Source of the DNA: Polaromonas sp.
GTDB taxonomy: Bacteria > Pseudomonadota > Gammaproteobacteria > Burkholderiales > Burkholderiaceae_C
Reading direction: 5' to 3'
Length of the DNA: 64,000 nucleotides
NCBI RefSeq assembly: GCF_010365105.1
Contig: NZ_JAAFGZ010000010.1
Location: 62,001 to 126,000 of the forward strand
This document shows, in pieces, positions 38,094-45,941 of this stretch. The notes below the pieces were generated by a model that saw only the letters and a list, made by a program, of their open reading frames with translations, did not search any database and was not told where the DNA came from. Within the stretch, counting starts at the first letter, position 1. Every line of letters starts with the position of its first letter. A program made the position numbers and the translations under genes.

Positions 38094-39233
38094 TCAGGCC
38101 GGATACAGCGCACCCAGCACGCGCGCACCAGCTGCTCCGGTCACGCCGGGCAGGTTGCCCGGCTGGCGCCTGAGCATCTGGCGGGCCAGCCAGGCAAAGG
38201 CGGCTGCTTCAACCTGCAGCGGCGGCAAGCCGTGCGCGTCCGAGGTGCTGACGCGCAGCCAGGGCAAGGCCGCCTGCAGGCGCTCCAGCAGATACACATT
38301 GAAAGCGCCGCCACCGCAGACAATCAGCTCAATGCTCTCTTTTCCATAGCTTCTGACGTCCGCAGCGCATGCGCAAACCGTCAATTCAGTCAAGGTATTT
38401 TGAATATCCCCGGGACGTTCTTGCGCAAAGGGCTGGATCTTTTCAGCCAGCCACGCCAGACTGAACAGGTCGCGCCCGGTGCTCTTGGGAACAGGCTGCG
38501 CAAAGTAAGGCTCGTCGAGCAGGCTGGACAGCAGCGCCGGAATCAGCCGGCCGCTTTTTGCCCAGGCGCCGCCTGCGTCAAACGGCTCGCCGGTGTGCTG
38601 AAGGCACCAGGCGTCTATCAGCGCATTGCCCGGCCCGCAGTCAAAACCCCGTACTTCAGCAGTAGAACCGGCGGGTGGCAGCACGCTGAGGTTGGAAATG
38701 CCGCCCAGGTTCAGCACCGCCACGCCGCTATCGTCGCGACCAAAAACGCCCTGGTGAAAGGCCGGCACCAGGGGTGCGCCCTGGCCACCTGCAGCGACGT
38801 CGCGGCTGCGGAAATCTGCCACCACATCGATCCCGGTCAGCTCGGCCAGCAGGGCGGGGTGGTTGAGCTGGAGTGTGTAGCCCACGCCTGAGGGCGCAGC
38901 GGACGTTCGCTGTGGCTGGTGCCTGACGGTCTGCCCGTGCGCGCCTATTGCCTGGACCTGGGCGGCGCAAATTCCCTGCGCTTGCGCCTGTTGCAGCAGG
39001 GCAGCGACCACGCGCGCATACACCGCTGCCAGTTCGCTGCCCGCCAGCGCGGCCCGGTGCAGTTCATTGTGCGAAGGCACATTGAGCGCCAGCAGTTCGG
39101 CCCGGAAGCTGCCGGCAAACGCTTCGCTGGCGCTAGCGACGACGCGCAGCCTGTCGCCGGAAAAATCGACCAGCACGCCGTCGGCGCCGTCAAGAGAGGT
39201 GCCTGACATCAGGCCGATGAAATAGTCGTGCAT
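38094..39233 (-). CDS. anmK: Anhydro-N-acetylmuramic acid kinase
   Basis: A 379-residue kinase that phosphorylates and opens 1,6-anhydro-MurNAc in cell-wall recycling. The opening YFIGLMSGTSLDGADGVLVDF carries the ATP-binding GTSxDG motif, and the NLGGISNLSVLP and DCGPGNALID motifs follow. The length is normal. It starts 42 bases after the M23 peptidase gene on the same strand, so the two wall-related genes are probably cotranscribed. Confidence 0.95.
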   Translation of the reverse strand: MHDYFIGLMSGTSLDGADGVLVDFSGDRLRVVASASEAFAGSFRAELLALNVPSHNELHRAALAGSELAAVYARVVAALLQQAQAQGICAAQVQAIGAHGQTVRHQPQRTSAAPSGVGYTLQLNHPALLAELTGIDVVADFRSRDVAAGGQGAPLVPAFHQGVFGRDDSGVAVLNLGGISNLSVLPPAGSTAEVRGFDCGPGNALIDAWCLQHTGEPFDAGGAWAKSGRLIPALLSSLLDEPYFAQPVPKSTGRDLFSLAWLAEKIQPFAQERPGDIQNTLTELTVCACAADVRSYGKESIELIVCGGGAFNVYLLERLQAALPWLRVSTSDAHGLPPLQVEAAAFAWLARQMLRRQPGNLPGVTGAAGARVLGALYPA

Positions 39234-39274
39234 GCAGCGATTTTGCCGCAGCCGCCGCCAGCGCCTGTTGCGGC

Positions 39275-40669
39275 TTATTCGGCGCGGGTCTGGTCGATGG
39301 TGGCGGCGGCCAGCAACTGGTTGCGAAAACCATTGGCCAGTTGCCGGAACTGCGGCAGGGCGGCGGTGGGCACCGGAACCACGTCGCTTTGCCGGGCAGT
39401 CGTCATCGGGTCTTGCTGCACGCCGTTGACGCGCACCTCGAAATGCAGGTGCGGCCCGGTGGCCCAGCCGGTGGCGCCGACCAGGCCGATGGTCTGGCCC
39501 TGCGTCACGGACTGGCCGAGCTGTACATTGATCTTGCTCAGGTGGGCGTAAACGGTTTCCATGTTGTTGCGGTGCTTGATGAACACCACGTTGCCAAAAC
39601 CGTTCTGCACGCCGGCGAATTCGACCACGCCGTCGCCGACGGTGCGGGCCGGTGTGCCGGTGGTGGCGGCAAAGTCGGTGCCGTTGTGGGCACGCCAGGT
39701 TTGCAGCACCGGATGAAAGCGCATCGAGAAACCGCTGCTGATGCGCGAGAACTCGACCGGGGCGCTGAGGAATGCGCGGCGCAGGCTCTGGCCGTCCAGC
39801 GTGTAGTAGCCGCCCTTGAGCGGCAAGCCGGCGGCGTCAATGCCCGGTGGCTGGAACCACATCGCCTGGAACGTCTTGCCGCTGTTGACAAACTCGGCCG
39901 ACAGCACGCGGCCGGCGCGCATGGTTTCGCCATCGGCTTCCAGGGTTTCGTACACCACGTTGAAGCGGTCGCCCTTGCGCAGCGAGCGGCGAAAGTCAAT
40001 GTCGGTCGAGAAGATTTCTGCGATCTGCACCCCGACCCCGTCGGGAATGCGTGCATCGTCAATGGCGGCAAACAGCGTGGACTGGATGGCGGCGCTGGCC
40101 AGCTGGGCCGAGCGGGTGTAGGGCGCAGTCTCGATGCGCGACGTGAAACCGGCGCTGCTGCGCTCGATGACCAGACGCTGGAACATCTGTTCGTCATCGG
40201 TCGCCCAGCGCATGCTGAGCTTGAGCAATTGCTGGCTGTCACTGGCTTCAACGGTGACATTCTTGCCAGGCTGGCCGGCCAGGATCAGCTGCGCGTTGGG
40301 GTCGCTGCGCAGAAAGTCATCAGCGGCCGCGTCATCGAGGTTGAGCCGCCTGAGCAGCGAGGCAGCCGTGTCGCTGCTGCGCGTGGCCTCGGTGCGGAAC
40401 AGTTTGAAGCGGAAGTCGGCCAGCGCCTCGGTCTGGGCCTGCGCCAGTGCAGGCGCCAGCGGCTGAATGGCTTCGAGGACCTGGCGGACCGGCAGATCGG
40501 CGGCGTCTGGCGCCAGCGGCGCAACACCGAAAGCCGTCACGCCCGTTCCCAGCAGCAGCACGGCCAGACTGCCGGTGATGCGCCGGGGGTGGCGGCGCAG
40601 GCTTTCGCCGACAGCGGTCAGTACGCGTGAAATGGTGAGCAGGGTATGGGCGGCGACGGGCAGGCGCAA
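39275..40669 (-). CDS. M23-family murein peptidase (MepM/YebA-like)
   Basis: A 464-residue inner-membrane-anchored protein with one N-terminal helix (about 33-55), a long periplasmic region with OapA/LysM-like features and a C-terminal LytM/M23 domain. The zinc-site motifs are present: HNGTDFA and HLHFEVR. Such enzymes cut peptide crosslinks so the wall can grow. The gene is divergent from tyrS and upstream of anmK. Confidence 0.92.
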   Translation of the reverse strand: MRLPVAAHTLLTISRVLTAVGESLRRHPRRITGSLAVLLLGTGVTAFGVAPLAPDAADLPVRQVLEAIQPLAPALAQAQTEALADFRFKLFRTEATRSSDTAASLLRRLNLDDAAADDFLRSDPNAQLILAGQPGKNVTVEASDSQQLLKLSMRWATDDEQMFQRLVIERSSAGFTSRIETAPYTRSAQLASAAIQSTLFAAIDDARIPDGVGVQIAEIFSTDIDFRRSLRKGDRFNVVYETLEADGETMRAGRVLSAEFVNSGKTFQAMWFQPPGIDAAGLPLKGGYYTLDGQSLRRAFLSAPVEFSRISSGFSMRFHPVLQTWRAHNGTDFAATTGTPARTVGDGVVEFAGVQNGFGNVVFIKHRNNMETVYAHLSKINVQLGQSVTQGQTIGLVGATGWATGPHLHFEVRVNGVQQDPMTTARQSDVVPVPTAALPQFRQLANGFRNQLLAAATIDQTRAE

Positions 40670-40830
40670 AACGTGAATCCCAACTAAAGTGCACCGGCTT
40701 CTGGACAGCAGCCGGACAGTGATGACAGGTCAATCGATACCGTCTCCGGGCGTTTTGCCAGCGCCAGGAAGCATCGAACTCGAAAATTTTGGCTTCCCCG
40801 CCAGCAATGAGTAGCGCCTTTAAAATGGCG

Positions 40831-40852
40831 TTCCGACGTAGGAAAGTCGGAA
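40831..40852. promoter_or_regulatory. Perfect hairpin upstream of tyrS
   Basis: TTCCGAC-GTAGGAAA-GTCGGAA, a 7-8-7 inverted repeat 42 bases before tyrS and followed by TTATAT. It could be an operator or a leader hairpin; it is not a T-box, which in any case is rare in proteobacteria. Confidence 0.45.
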
Positions 40853-40893
40853 TTATATCTGTAAGACATTACGCGGCCGCTGGAAAAACCCTT

Positions 40894-42126
40894 ATGAATC
40901 AAGAGCTTGTTACAAATAACCCCCTGTCCGAGCGTGTAAAGATGGCGCTGGCTGTCTCCCTGAGGGGCTGCGACGAGCTGATTCCGCAGGACGAATGGAC
41001 CCGCAAACTGGTCCGCAGCGAAGCCACCGGCGTGCCGCTGCGCATCAAGCTCGGGCTCGATCCGACCGCGCCCGACATCCACATCGGCCACACCGTGGTG
41101 CTCAACAAGATGCGCCAGCTGCAGGACCTGGGCCACACGGTGATCTTCCTGATTGGTGACTTCACCAGCCTGATTGGCGACCCGTCGGGCCGCAACAGCA
41201 CGCGTCCGCCACTGACGCCCGAGCAGATCAAGGTGAATGCCGAGACCTATTACCGCCAGGCCAGCCTGGTGCTGGACCCGGAAAAAACCGAAATCCGCTA
41301 CAACAGCGAATGGTGCGATCCGCTGGGCGCGCGCGGCATGATCCAGCTGGCGTCGCGCTACACCGTGGCCCGCATGATGGAGCGCAATGATTTTCACGAT
41401 CGTTACAAATCCGGCCAGTCGATCAGTGTGCATGAGTTTCTTTATCCGCTGATGCAGGGCTATGACTCGGTGGCCCTCAAGAGCGACCTGGAACTGGGCG
41501 GCACCGACCAGAAGTTCAACCTGCTGATGGGTCGGCACCTGCAGCAGGAATACGGCCAGGAGCCGCAGTGCATCCTGACCATGCCGCTGCTCGAAGGCCT
41601 GGACGGCATCGAGAAGATGTCGAAAAGCAAGCACAACTACATCGGCATTTCGGAAGACGCCAACAGCATGTTCGCCAAGGTGCTGTCGGTGTCGGACGTG
41701 CTAATGTGGAAGTGGTACACGCTGCTGTCGTTTCAAAGCGAAGCCGACATCGCCACGCTCAAGGCCGAAGTGGCGGCCGGGCGCAACCCGAAGGATGCCA
41801 AGGTGGCCCTGGCCAGGGAAATCACGGCGCGCTTTCACTCAGCCGCCGCCGCCGACACCGCCGAACAGGACTTCATCCACCGCAGCAAGGGCGGCGTGCC
41901 CGACGAGATTCCCGAGGTGACGCTTTCGGGCGCGCCGCTGGGCATTGGCGCGCTGCTGAAGGCTGCAGGATTGGCACCTTCGGGCAGCGAAGCCACGCGC
42001 CTGATCGAAGGCAGCGGCGTGCGCATTGATTCCAGTGTGGTGAGCGACAAGTCGCTGAAATTGCCAGCTGGTGTGTATGTGGTGCAGGTCGGCAAGCGCA
42101 AGTTTGCGCGTGTCACGCTCAGCTGA
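40894..42126 (+). CDS. tyrS: Tyrosyl-tRNA synthetase
   Basis: A 410-residue class I synthetase that charges tRNA-Tyr. The HIGH motif appears as DIHIGHT and the KMSKS motif as [10 protein letters not shown]; the C-terminal S4-like RNA-binding domain covers about 345-410. It belongs to the long (TyrRZ-like) branch. ATG 40894 fits the family; the frame is open upstream to 40789, but that part includes the hairpin. dtd follows 19 bases later, a natural pairing because Dtd removes D-Tyr from tRNA. Confidence 0.95.
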   Translation: MNQELVTNNPLSERVKMALAVSLRGCDELIPQDEWTRKLVRSEATGVPLRIKLGLDPTAPDIHIGHTVVLNKMRQLQDLGHTVIFLIGDFTSLIGDPSGRNSTRPPLTPEQIKVNAETYYRQASLVLDPEKTEIRYNSEWCDPLGARGMIQLASRYTVARMMERNDFHDRYKSGQSISVHEFLYPLMQGYDSVALKSDLELGGTDQKFNLLMGRHLQQEYGQEPQCILTMPLLEGLDGIEKMSKSKHNYIGISEDANSMFAKVLSVSDVLMWKWYTLLSFQSEADIATLKAEVAAGRNPKDAKVALAREITARFHSAAAADTAEQDFIHRSKGGVPDEIPEVTLSGAPLGIGALLKAAGLAPSGSEATRLIEGSGVRIDSSVVSDKSLKLPAGVYVVQVGKRKFARVTLS

Positions 42127-42145
42127 TGCGCCGGGGCCAGCGTTC

Positions 42146-42583
42146 ATGAAAGCCTTGTTGCAGCGTGTGGCCGAAGCGCGTGTCGTGATTGACGGCGAAG
42201 TTGCCGGCCAGATTGGCCAAGGCCTCCTGGTGTTGCTGTGCGCAGAACACGGCGACAGCGAGGCGCAAGCTGACAAACTGCTCGCCAAACTGCTCAAGTT
42301 GCGCATCTTTTCAGACGACGCCGGCAAGATGAACCGCAGCGTGCAGGACGTGGCGGGCGGCCTGCTCATCGTCAGCCAGTTCACCCTGGCCGCAGACGTG
42401 TCAGGCGGCAACCGCCCCAGCTTTACCGCTGCAGCGCCACCCGAACTGGGCCGCAAGCTGTATGACTTTTTTGTGACCCAGGCCAAAATGTCGCATCCGG
42501 TGGTGCAAACCGGCCAGTTTGGTGCAGACATGAAGGTCCATCTGGTCAATGACGGGCCCGTGACGATTCCCTTGCAGTTTTGA
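42146..42583 (+). CDS. dtd: D-aminoacyl-tRNA deacylase
   Basis: A 145-residue enzyme that hydrolyses D-Tyr and other D-amino acids from mischarged tRNA. The family motifs SQFTLAAD and GPVTIPLQF are present. It is cotranscribed with tyrS. A palindromic repeat begins four bases past the stop and may act as the transcript end. Confidence 0.95.
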   Translation: MKALLQRVAEARVVIDGEVAGQIGQGLLVLLCAEHGDSEAQADKLLAKLLKLRIFSDDAGKMNRSVQDVAGGLLIVSQFTLAADVSGGNRPSFTAAAPPELGRKLYDFFVTQAKMSHPVVQTGQFGADMKVHLVNDGPVTIPLQF

Positions 42584-42586
42584 TTT

Positions 42587-42655
42587 TGCTATTTAATCAA
42601 TAGCTGCTCATGCCCGTCAGACGTGCGGGAAAGGCCGATTTGATGCTGAAAACCT
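42587..42655 (+). repeat. Comamonad palindromic repeat after dtd
   Basis: TTGCTATTTAATCAATAGC followed by a GC-rich middle and a tail GATTTGATGCTGAAAACCTG. The tail matches the copy at 47443-47509, showing that the whole element is about 70 bases. Confidence 0.82.
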
Positions 42656-42683
42656 GACTTCAGCCCTTTCCGGTTCTTTTTTT

Positions 42684-43400
42684 TCACTTGGCTGTGACAG
42701 CCCGCTCCAGCAGGTCAACCATGTCCTGGTAGCGGCGTGACCTGGCAAGCTGCAGCGGCGTGTTGCCTTCCCGGTCGGTCAGCTGCAGATTGGCGCCGGC
42801 GTTGATCAGGGCGCGCAGGGTTTGCTGGTGCCGCACCCCGCCGTTGCCCAGCACCACGGCTTCAATCGCGGCGGTCCAGTGCAGGTTGTTGACATGGTCC
42901 AGCGGCGCGCCGGCGGCAATCAGTTGTTCGACCACGCCCGCATGCCCCAGGTGCGCAGCCGCAATCAGTGCGGTGCCGTCATAACGGCTGGTCACCAGCT
43001 TCGCGCTGGCGCCCTGCGCCAGCAGCACACGCAGGGTTTCTTCATCATTGGCGACGGCCGCTATCGTCACGCCGTCATAACGGTCCTTGTCGAGCAGGTG
43101 GAGGTCGGCACCGCGCTTGACCAGCGCCTTGATGGCCTCGCGCTGGCCCGCAAAAACGGCGACATGCAGCGGCGTGCGGCCGTTGCCGTCACGAGCGTTC
43201 AGGTCAGCGTTTGCGGCGGCAAGGCGGTCGATTTTGGCGACGTCGCCTTTTTGGGCGGCCGCGTGAAGGCCCGTGTAGGCCGCCGCTTCTGCTGCCGTCG
43301 GCGCAACCTGCGCCAGGGCAGGGCCTCCTGCTGTGGCTGCCATGCCGATGGCAATGGCTGCAAACAGCGTGCGTGCCGAATAAAGGTGCGTGCTGCGCAT
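42684..43400 (-). CDS. Exported ankyrin-repeat protein
   Basis: A 238-residue protein with a signal peptide (cut near GGPALAQ, about residue 31) and five ankyrin repeats. GRTPLHVAVFAGQREAIKAL and GNTPLQLARSRRYQDMVDLL are clear repeats. It should be a periplasmic scaffold; similar proteins are found near catalases and other periplasmic enzymes. It is on the same strand as, and 28 bases from, the GlcG/HbpS-like gene, so the two are probably cotranscribed. No partner can be named. Confidence 0.87.
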   Translation of the reverse strand: MRSTHLYSARTLFAAIAIGMAATAGGPALAQVAPTAAEAAAYTGLHAAAQKGDVAKIDRLAAANADLNARDGNGRTPLHVAVFAGQREAIKALVKRGADLHLLDKDRYDGVTIAAVANDEETLRVLLAQGASAKLVTSRYDGTALIAAAHLGHAGVVEQLIAAGAPLDHVNNLHWTAAIEAVVLGNGGVRHQQTLRALINAGANLQLTDREGNTPLQLARSRRYQDMVDLLERAVTAK

Positions 43401-43428
43401 GGTGTTGTCCTGGACTGAACCGGCCTGC

Positions 43429-43923
43429 TTATTTCAGCTGGTCCTTGATTTTGTCGATGGCGGCCACGGCGCATTGTTCGTCCAGGTTGCCGCCCGGCGC
43501 GCCGCCCACACCCACCGCGCCAATCACTTCATTGCCCACCTTGACCGGCACCCCGCCACCCAGCAACAAATAACCGGGGATGTACACCAGGTTGGCCGCC
43601 GCCGGGTTCTTTTGCGAGCCCTCCATCATCGCCAGCGTGGTGTTTTTGGCCGATGCCGAGGTAAATGCCTTTTGCTGGCTGGCAGCCAAGGTGTGCGGGC
43701 CCGCATTGTCGGCACGCTGCACGGCACGGACAGTGCCAGCCCGGTCAACCACCGTGGCGCTGACGGCATAACCGTTGGCAGCACAGGCCGCCACGCTGGC
43801 CGAGGCCAGCTGGTTGGCCAATTCAAGCGACATGTTCTTTTCAGTGCGAACGGCTTGGGCGCTGGCGCCGGCTGCGGCGATCAGGGACAGGGCGAGGGCT
43901 GAGACTTTGAGGATGTTGCGCAT
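43429..43923 (-). CDS. GlcG/HbpS-like heme-binding family protein, exported
   Basis: A 164-residue protein with a signal peptide (MRNILKVSALALSLIAAAGASAQA) and a GlcG/HbpS (DUF336) domain, family members of which bind heme or act near glycolate and alcohol oxidation genes. The ending GGVPVKVGNEVIGAVGVGGAPG is typical. ATG 43923 gives the signal peptide; the frame is open to 43968. The promoter region upstream has strong palindromes (44009-44045). Confidence 0.87.
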   Translation of the reverse strand: MRNILKVSALALSLIAAAGASAQAVRTEKNMSLELANQLASASVAACAANGYAVSATVVDRAGTVRAVQRADNAGPHTLAASQQKAFTSASAKNTTLAMMEGSQKNPAAANLVYIPGYLLLGGGVPVKVGNEVIGAVGVGGAPGGNLDEQCAVAAIDKIKDQLK

Positions 43924-44008
43924 GGGGTTCTCCATTTGATTAATTTGTTCGTTACCGGTTTGATTCACCGTGGATGAACTTTAAGAAATGGAGGGCAGAT
44001 TGCCCATT

Positions 44009-44045
44009 CGTAGCGCTACGCGTAGGGCTCCGTAGAAATACGGAG
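44009..44045 (-). promoter_or_regulatory. Cluster of palindromes upstream of the GlcG/HbpS-like gene
   Basis: CGTAGCGCTACG (44009-44020) and CTACGCGTAG (44016-44025) overlap, and CTCCGTA-GAAA-TACGGAG (44028-44045) follows. They lie about 90-120 bases before the gene start, a good place for an activator. FixJ/LuxR-type regulators often bind such TACG-centred dyads, and one is encoded at 45261. The rest of the gap to 44230 shows no gene. Confidence 0.5.
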
Positions 44046-44230
44046 GGGTGTCGGCTTGACCGATATGTCAGGCAGCAGATCTGGTTATTGCACCCAAGAA
44101 GCCGGCAGCCACCAGAACGAGTGTGGGGAGGCGTGTCAGCAGGAAGCCAGGTCCACGCTTGCAACTCCTGCCCGCCAAACCAGCGCAATAATCCGATTTA
44201 TCGGTATTTTTCGGAGATATTCTTTCAAAT

Positions 44231-44286
44231 CTGCAAACCTGCAAACCTGCAAACCTGCAAACCTGCAAACCTGCAAACCTGCAAGC
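44231..44286. repeat. 8-base tandem repeat (CTGCAAAC)
   Basis: Six perfect copies of CTGCAAAC in a row plus a seventh with one change (CTGCAAGC). The array ends 18 bases after the stop of the GNAT toxin gene. Eight-base units like this can change copy number by slippage; here it lies outside coding sequence, so a change would alter only spacing or a 3' end. Confidence 0.95.
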
Positions 44287-44304
44287 CATCAACATCGACT
44301 CTTC

Positions 44305-44790
44305 TCATGCGCCCAGTGCCAGATACAAAACCATGGGGTCGTCGTTGCACACCGTGAATCCGTAGTGCAGATAAAAGGCTTTGGCCTGCTCGTTCTTGGC
44401 GTCCACCAGCAAGGCATAGGCTGCGACCTGCTTTTTTGCCTCAAGGCAACGTGCCACGGCGCAACCCATCAGCACTTTGCCTATGCCTTGGGCATGATGG
44501 GTTGATGCCACCGCAAAACGTCCCATGCGAAAGCAGGGTACGGGATAACGGGGCAGCTTTTTTTGGGCTTTTTCATCGAGTTGGGTTAGTCCCACCTGAG
44601 CGGCGCTCAACGTGTAAAAGCCCAGAATTGTTTGTGGCGCCTGCGAGTCGACCAACACCCTGATTGCGGCTACGCCCTTTTTGCTCTGTTGCACGGCCAG
44701 GCGGTGCAAATAGTCATCCAGTGCAGCCACGCCGCAGGTAAAGCCGTGACGCTGGTGCTGGTTGGGGTCCAGCACATGTTCTTCAAACAC
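44305..44790 (-). CDS. GNAT-type toxin (TacT/AtaT-like acetyltransferase)
   Basis: A 161-residue GNAT acetyltransferase. The acetyl-CoA loop QGIGKVLMG follows FAVASTHHA, and the end AFYLHYGF is conserved. In TacT and AtaT such enzymes acetylate the amino group of charged tRNA and stop translation. GTG 44790 is chosen because it overlaps the antitoxin stop by eight bases and starts the family-like part (FEEHVLDPNQHQRHGFTCG). The longer frame to 44895 lies inside the antitoxin gene. It forms a pair with the DUF1778 antitoxin. Confidence 0.87.
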   Translation of the reverse strand: MFEEHVLDPNQHQRHGFTCGVAALDDYLHRLAVQQSKKGVAAIRVLVDSQAPQTILGFYTLSAAQVGLTQLDEKAQKKLPRYPVPCFRMGRFAVASTHHAQGIGKVLMGCAVARCLEAKKQVAAYALLVDAKNEQAKAFYLHYGFTVCNDDPMVLYLALGA

Positions 44791-45064
44791 GCTTGACTTG
44801 CTCGGCCTCAAGCAGGGCCGACGCAAGTGCCGGGTTGGGGGTGAACCCCGTGGTGAAAGCGCCGTTGATGGCGGTTGTGAACGCATCAAAATCATGGGCT
44901 GTCATGGTGATGCGTGACTCTTGCTCAAGCAGGGCTGCTGCTTTTTCTTTAGCTGCCATTCGCACAAAAGACGCCATCGTTGTGCCCATCAAGGCCGCAG
45001 CGCGTGAAACCAGTTCTTTTTCAGCTGCGTCTATCTTCAAGTCAAAGCGGGCGCTGGCAAGCAT
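44783..45064 (-). CDS. DUF1778 (TacA-like) antitoxin
   Basis: A 93-residue antitoxin with an N-terminal ribbon-helix-helix DNA-binding part (ARFDLKIDAAEKELVSRAAALMGTTMASFVR) and a C-terminal tail that should bind the toxin. Genes of this type precede GNAT toxins and repress their own operon. I chose ATG 45064 because a palindromic operator at 45089-45107 overlaps the other possible start (ATG 45097). Confidence 0.88.
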   Translation of the reverse strand: MLASARFDLKIDAAEKELVSRAAALMGTTMASFVRMAAKEKAAALLEQESRITMTAHDFDAFTTAINGAFTTGFTPNPALASALLEAEQVKRV

Positions 45065-45088
45065 GATGGATTCTTTTGTCAGATTTCG

Positions 45089-45107
45089 ATACGGCATTTT
45101 ACCGTAT
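45089..45107 (-). promoter_or_regulatory. Operator-like palindrome of the toxin-antitoxin pair
   Basis: ATACGG-N7-CCGTAT, 25 bases before the chosen antitoxin start. Ribbon-helix-helix antitoxins bind such short dyads, so autorepression is expected. Confidence 0.6.
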
Positions 45108-45260
45108 CTTCGTGCTGATGAGTTGTGGGGTTGAGCAAGGGTTTTATCGGCACCACATCGGGATCAAGAAAGCGTCCTAAAGGTCGTGTGTAGTTTTCAT
45201 CAAATTCCCAACATTGGAAGTGAGCAGCAGGAGGTGGGCGAGAATCGTCCGCAGGGGAAT

Positions 45261-45941
45261 TCAAGGGTTGTTTTCCACCAACCCCGCAAACCGCCGGATC
45301 AACTGCGCCAGCGATTCGGCCTCCAGCTTGGCAAACAAATTGGCGCGATGCGTCTCCACCGTACGCGGCGATACCTCCAGCGCCCGGCCAATTTCCTTGT
45401 TCGTCAGGCCGGCGACGATCAGGCCCAGTACTTCGCGTTCTCGTTCTGACAATTGCGCAAACCGTTCTTGCGCTTGCCGGTCGGTTTTGTTGCGTTCGCG
45501 TGACTTGACGTGCTGGCGCACGGCGTTTTGCAACGCTTCCAGCAGGTGTTCGTCATTGACGGGTTTTTCAAGAAACTCGGCCGCGCCCGACTTGAAGGCG
45601 CGGCGGCACATGTCGACCGTGCCGTGGCCGGTGAGCATGATGACGGGCTGGTCCACGCCCTGGCTGACCAGGGTTTCCAGCACGGTCAGCCCGCTGATGC
45701 CGGGCATGCGCACATCGAGCACGATGGCACCAATCGCCTGGCGGTCAAAACCCTGCATGAAGGCTTGTGGGTCGGACCACGGCTGCACGCGCAGGCCGAC
45801 GGTGCCGATCAGCAGCGACAGCGCATCGCGCACGGCTTCGTCGTCATCAATCAGTTGGATCAGCGGTGAAAAGGGGCTGCCTGCTGATCTGTTGACAGGG
45901 TTTGCGCCGTGGGATGACATGGTTTTTGAGGCGTTGTTCAT
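45261..45941 (-). CDS. FixJ-type response regulator (receiver + LuxR HTH)
   Basis: A 226-residue regulator. The receiver has acidic DDD near the start (LIDDDEAV), the phosphorylation Asp in IVLDVRMPG and Lys in EKPV. The LuxR DNA-binding domain covers about 160-222 (LSEREREVLGLIVAGLTNKEIGRALEVSPRTVETH). ATG 45941 overlaps the kinase stop by four bases, so the two are one operon. Targets are unknown; the TACG palindromes at 44009-44045 are a candidate. Confidence 0.92.
   Translation of the reverse strand: MNNASKTMSSHGANPVNRSAGSPFSPLIQLIDDDEAVRDALSLLIGTVGLRVQPWSDPQAFMQGFDRQAIGAIVLDVRMPGISGLTVLETLVSQGVDQPVIMLTGHGTVDMCRRAFKSGAAEFLEKPVNDEHLLEALQNAVRQHVKSRERNKTDRQAQERFAQLSEREREVLGLIVAGLTNKEIGRALEVSPRTVETHRANLFAKLEAESLAQLIRRFAGLVENNP

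Noticed and set aside
44231..44286. Tandem repeat as a CRISPR array
   Set aside because: The units are 8 bases without spacers, and no cas genes are near.
45079..45264. 61-codon minus-strand frame upstream of the DUF1778 antitoxin
   Set aside because: No domain, contains the operator-like palindrome and ends at the antitoxin start region; most likely chance.
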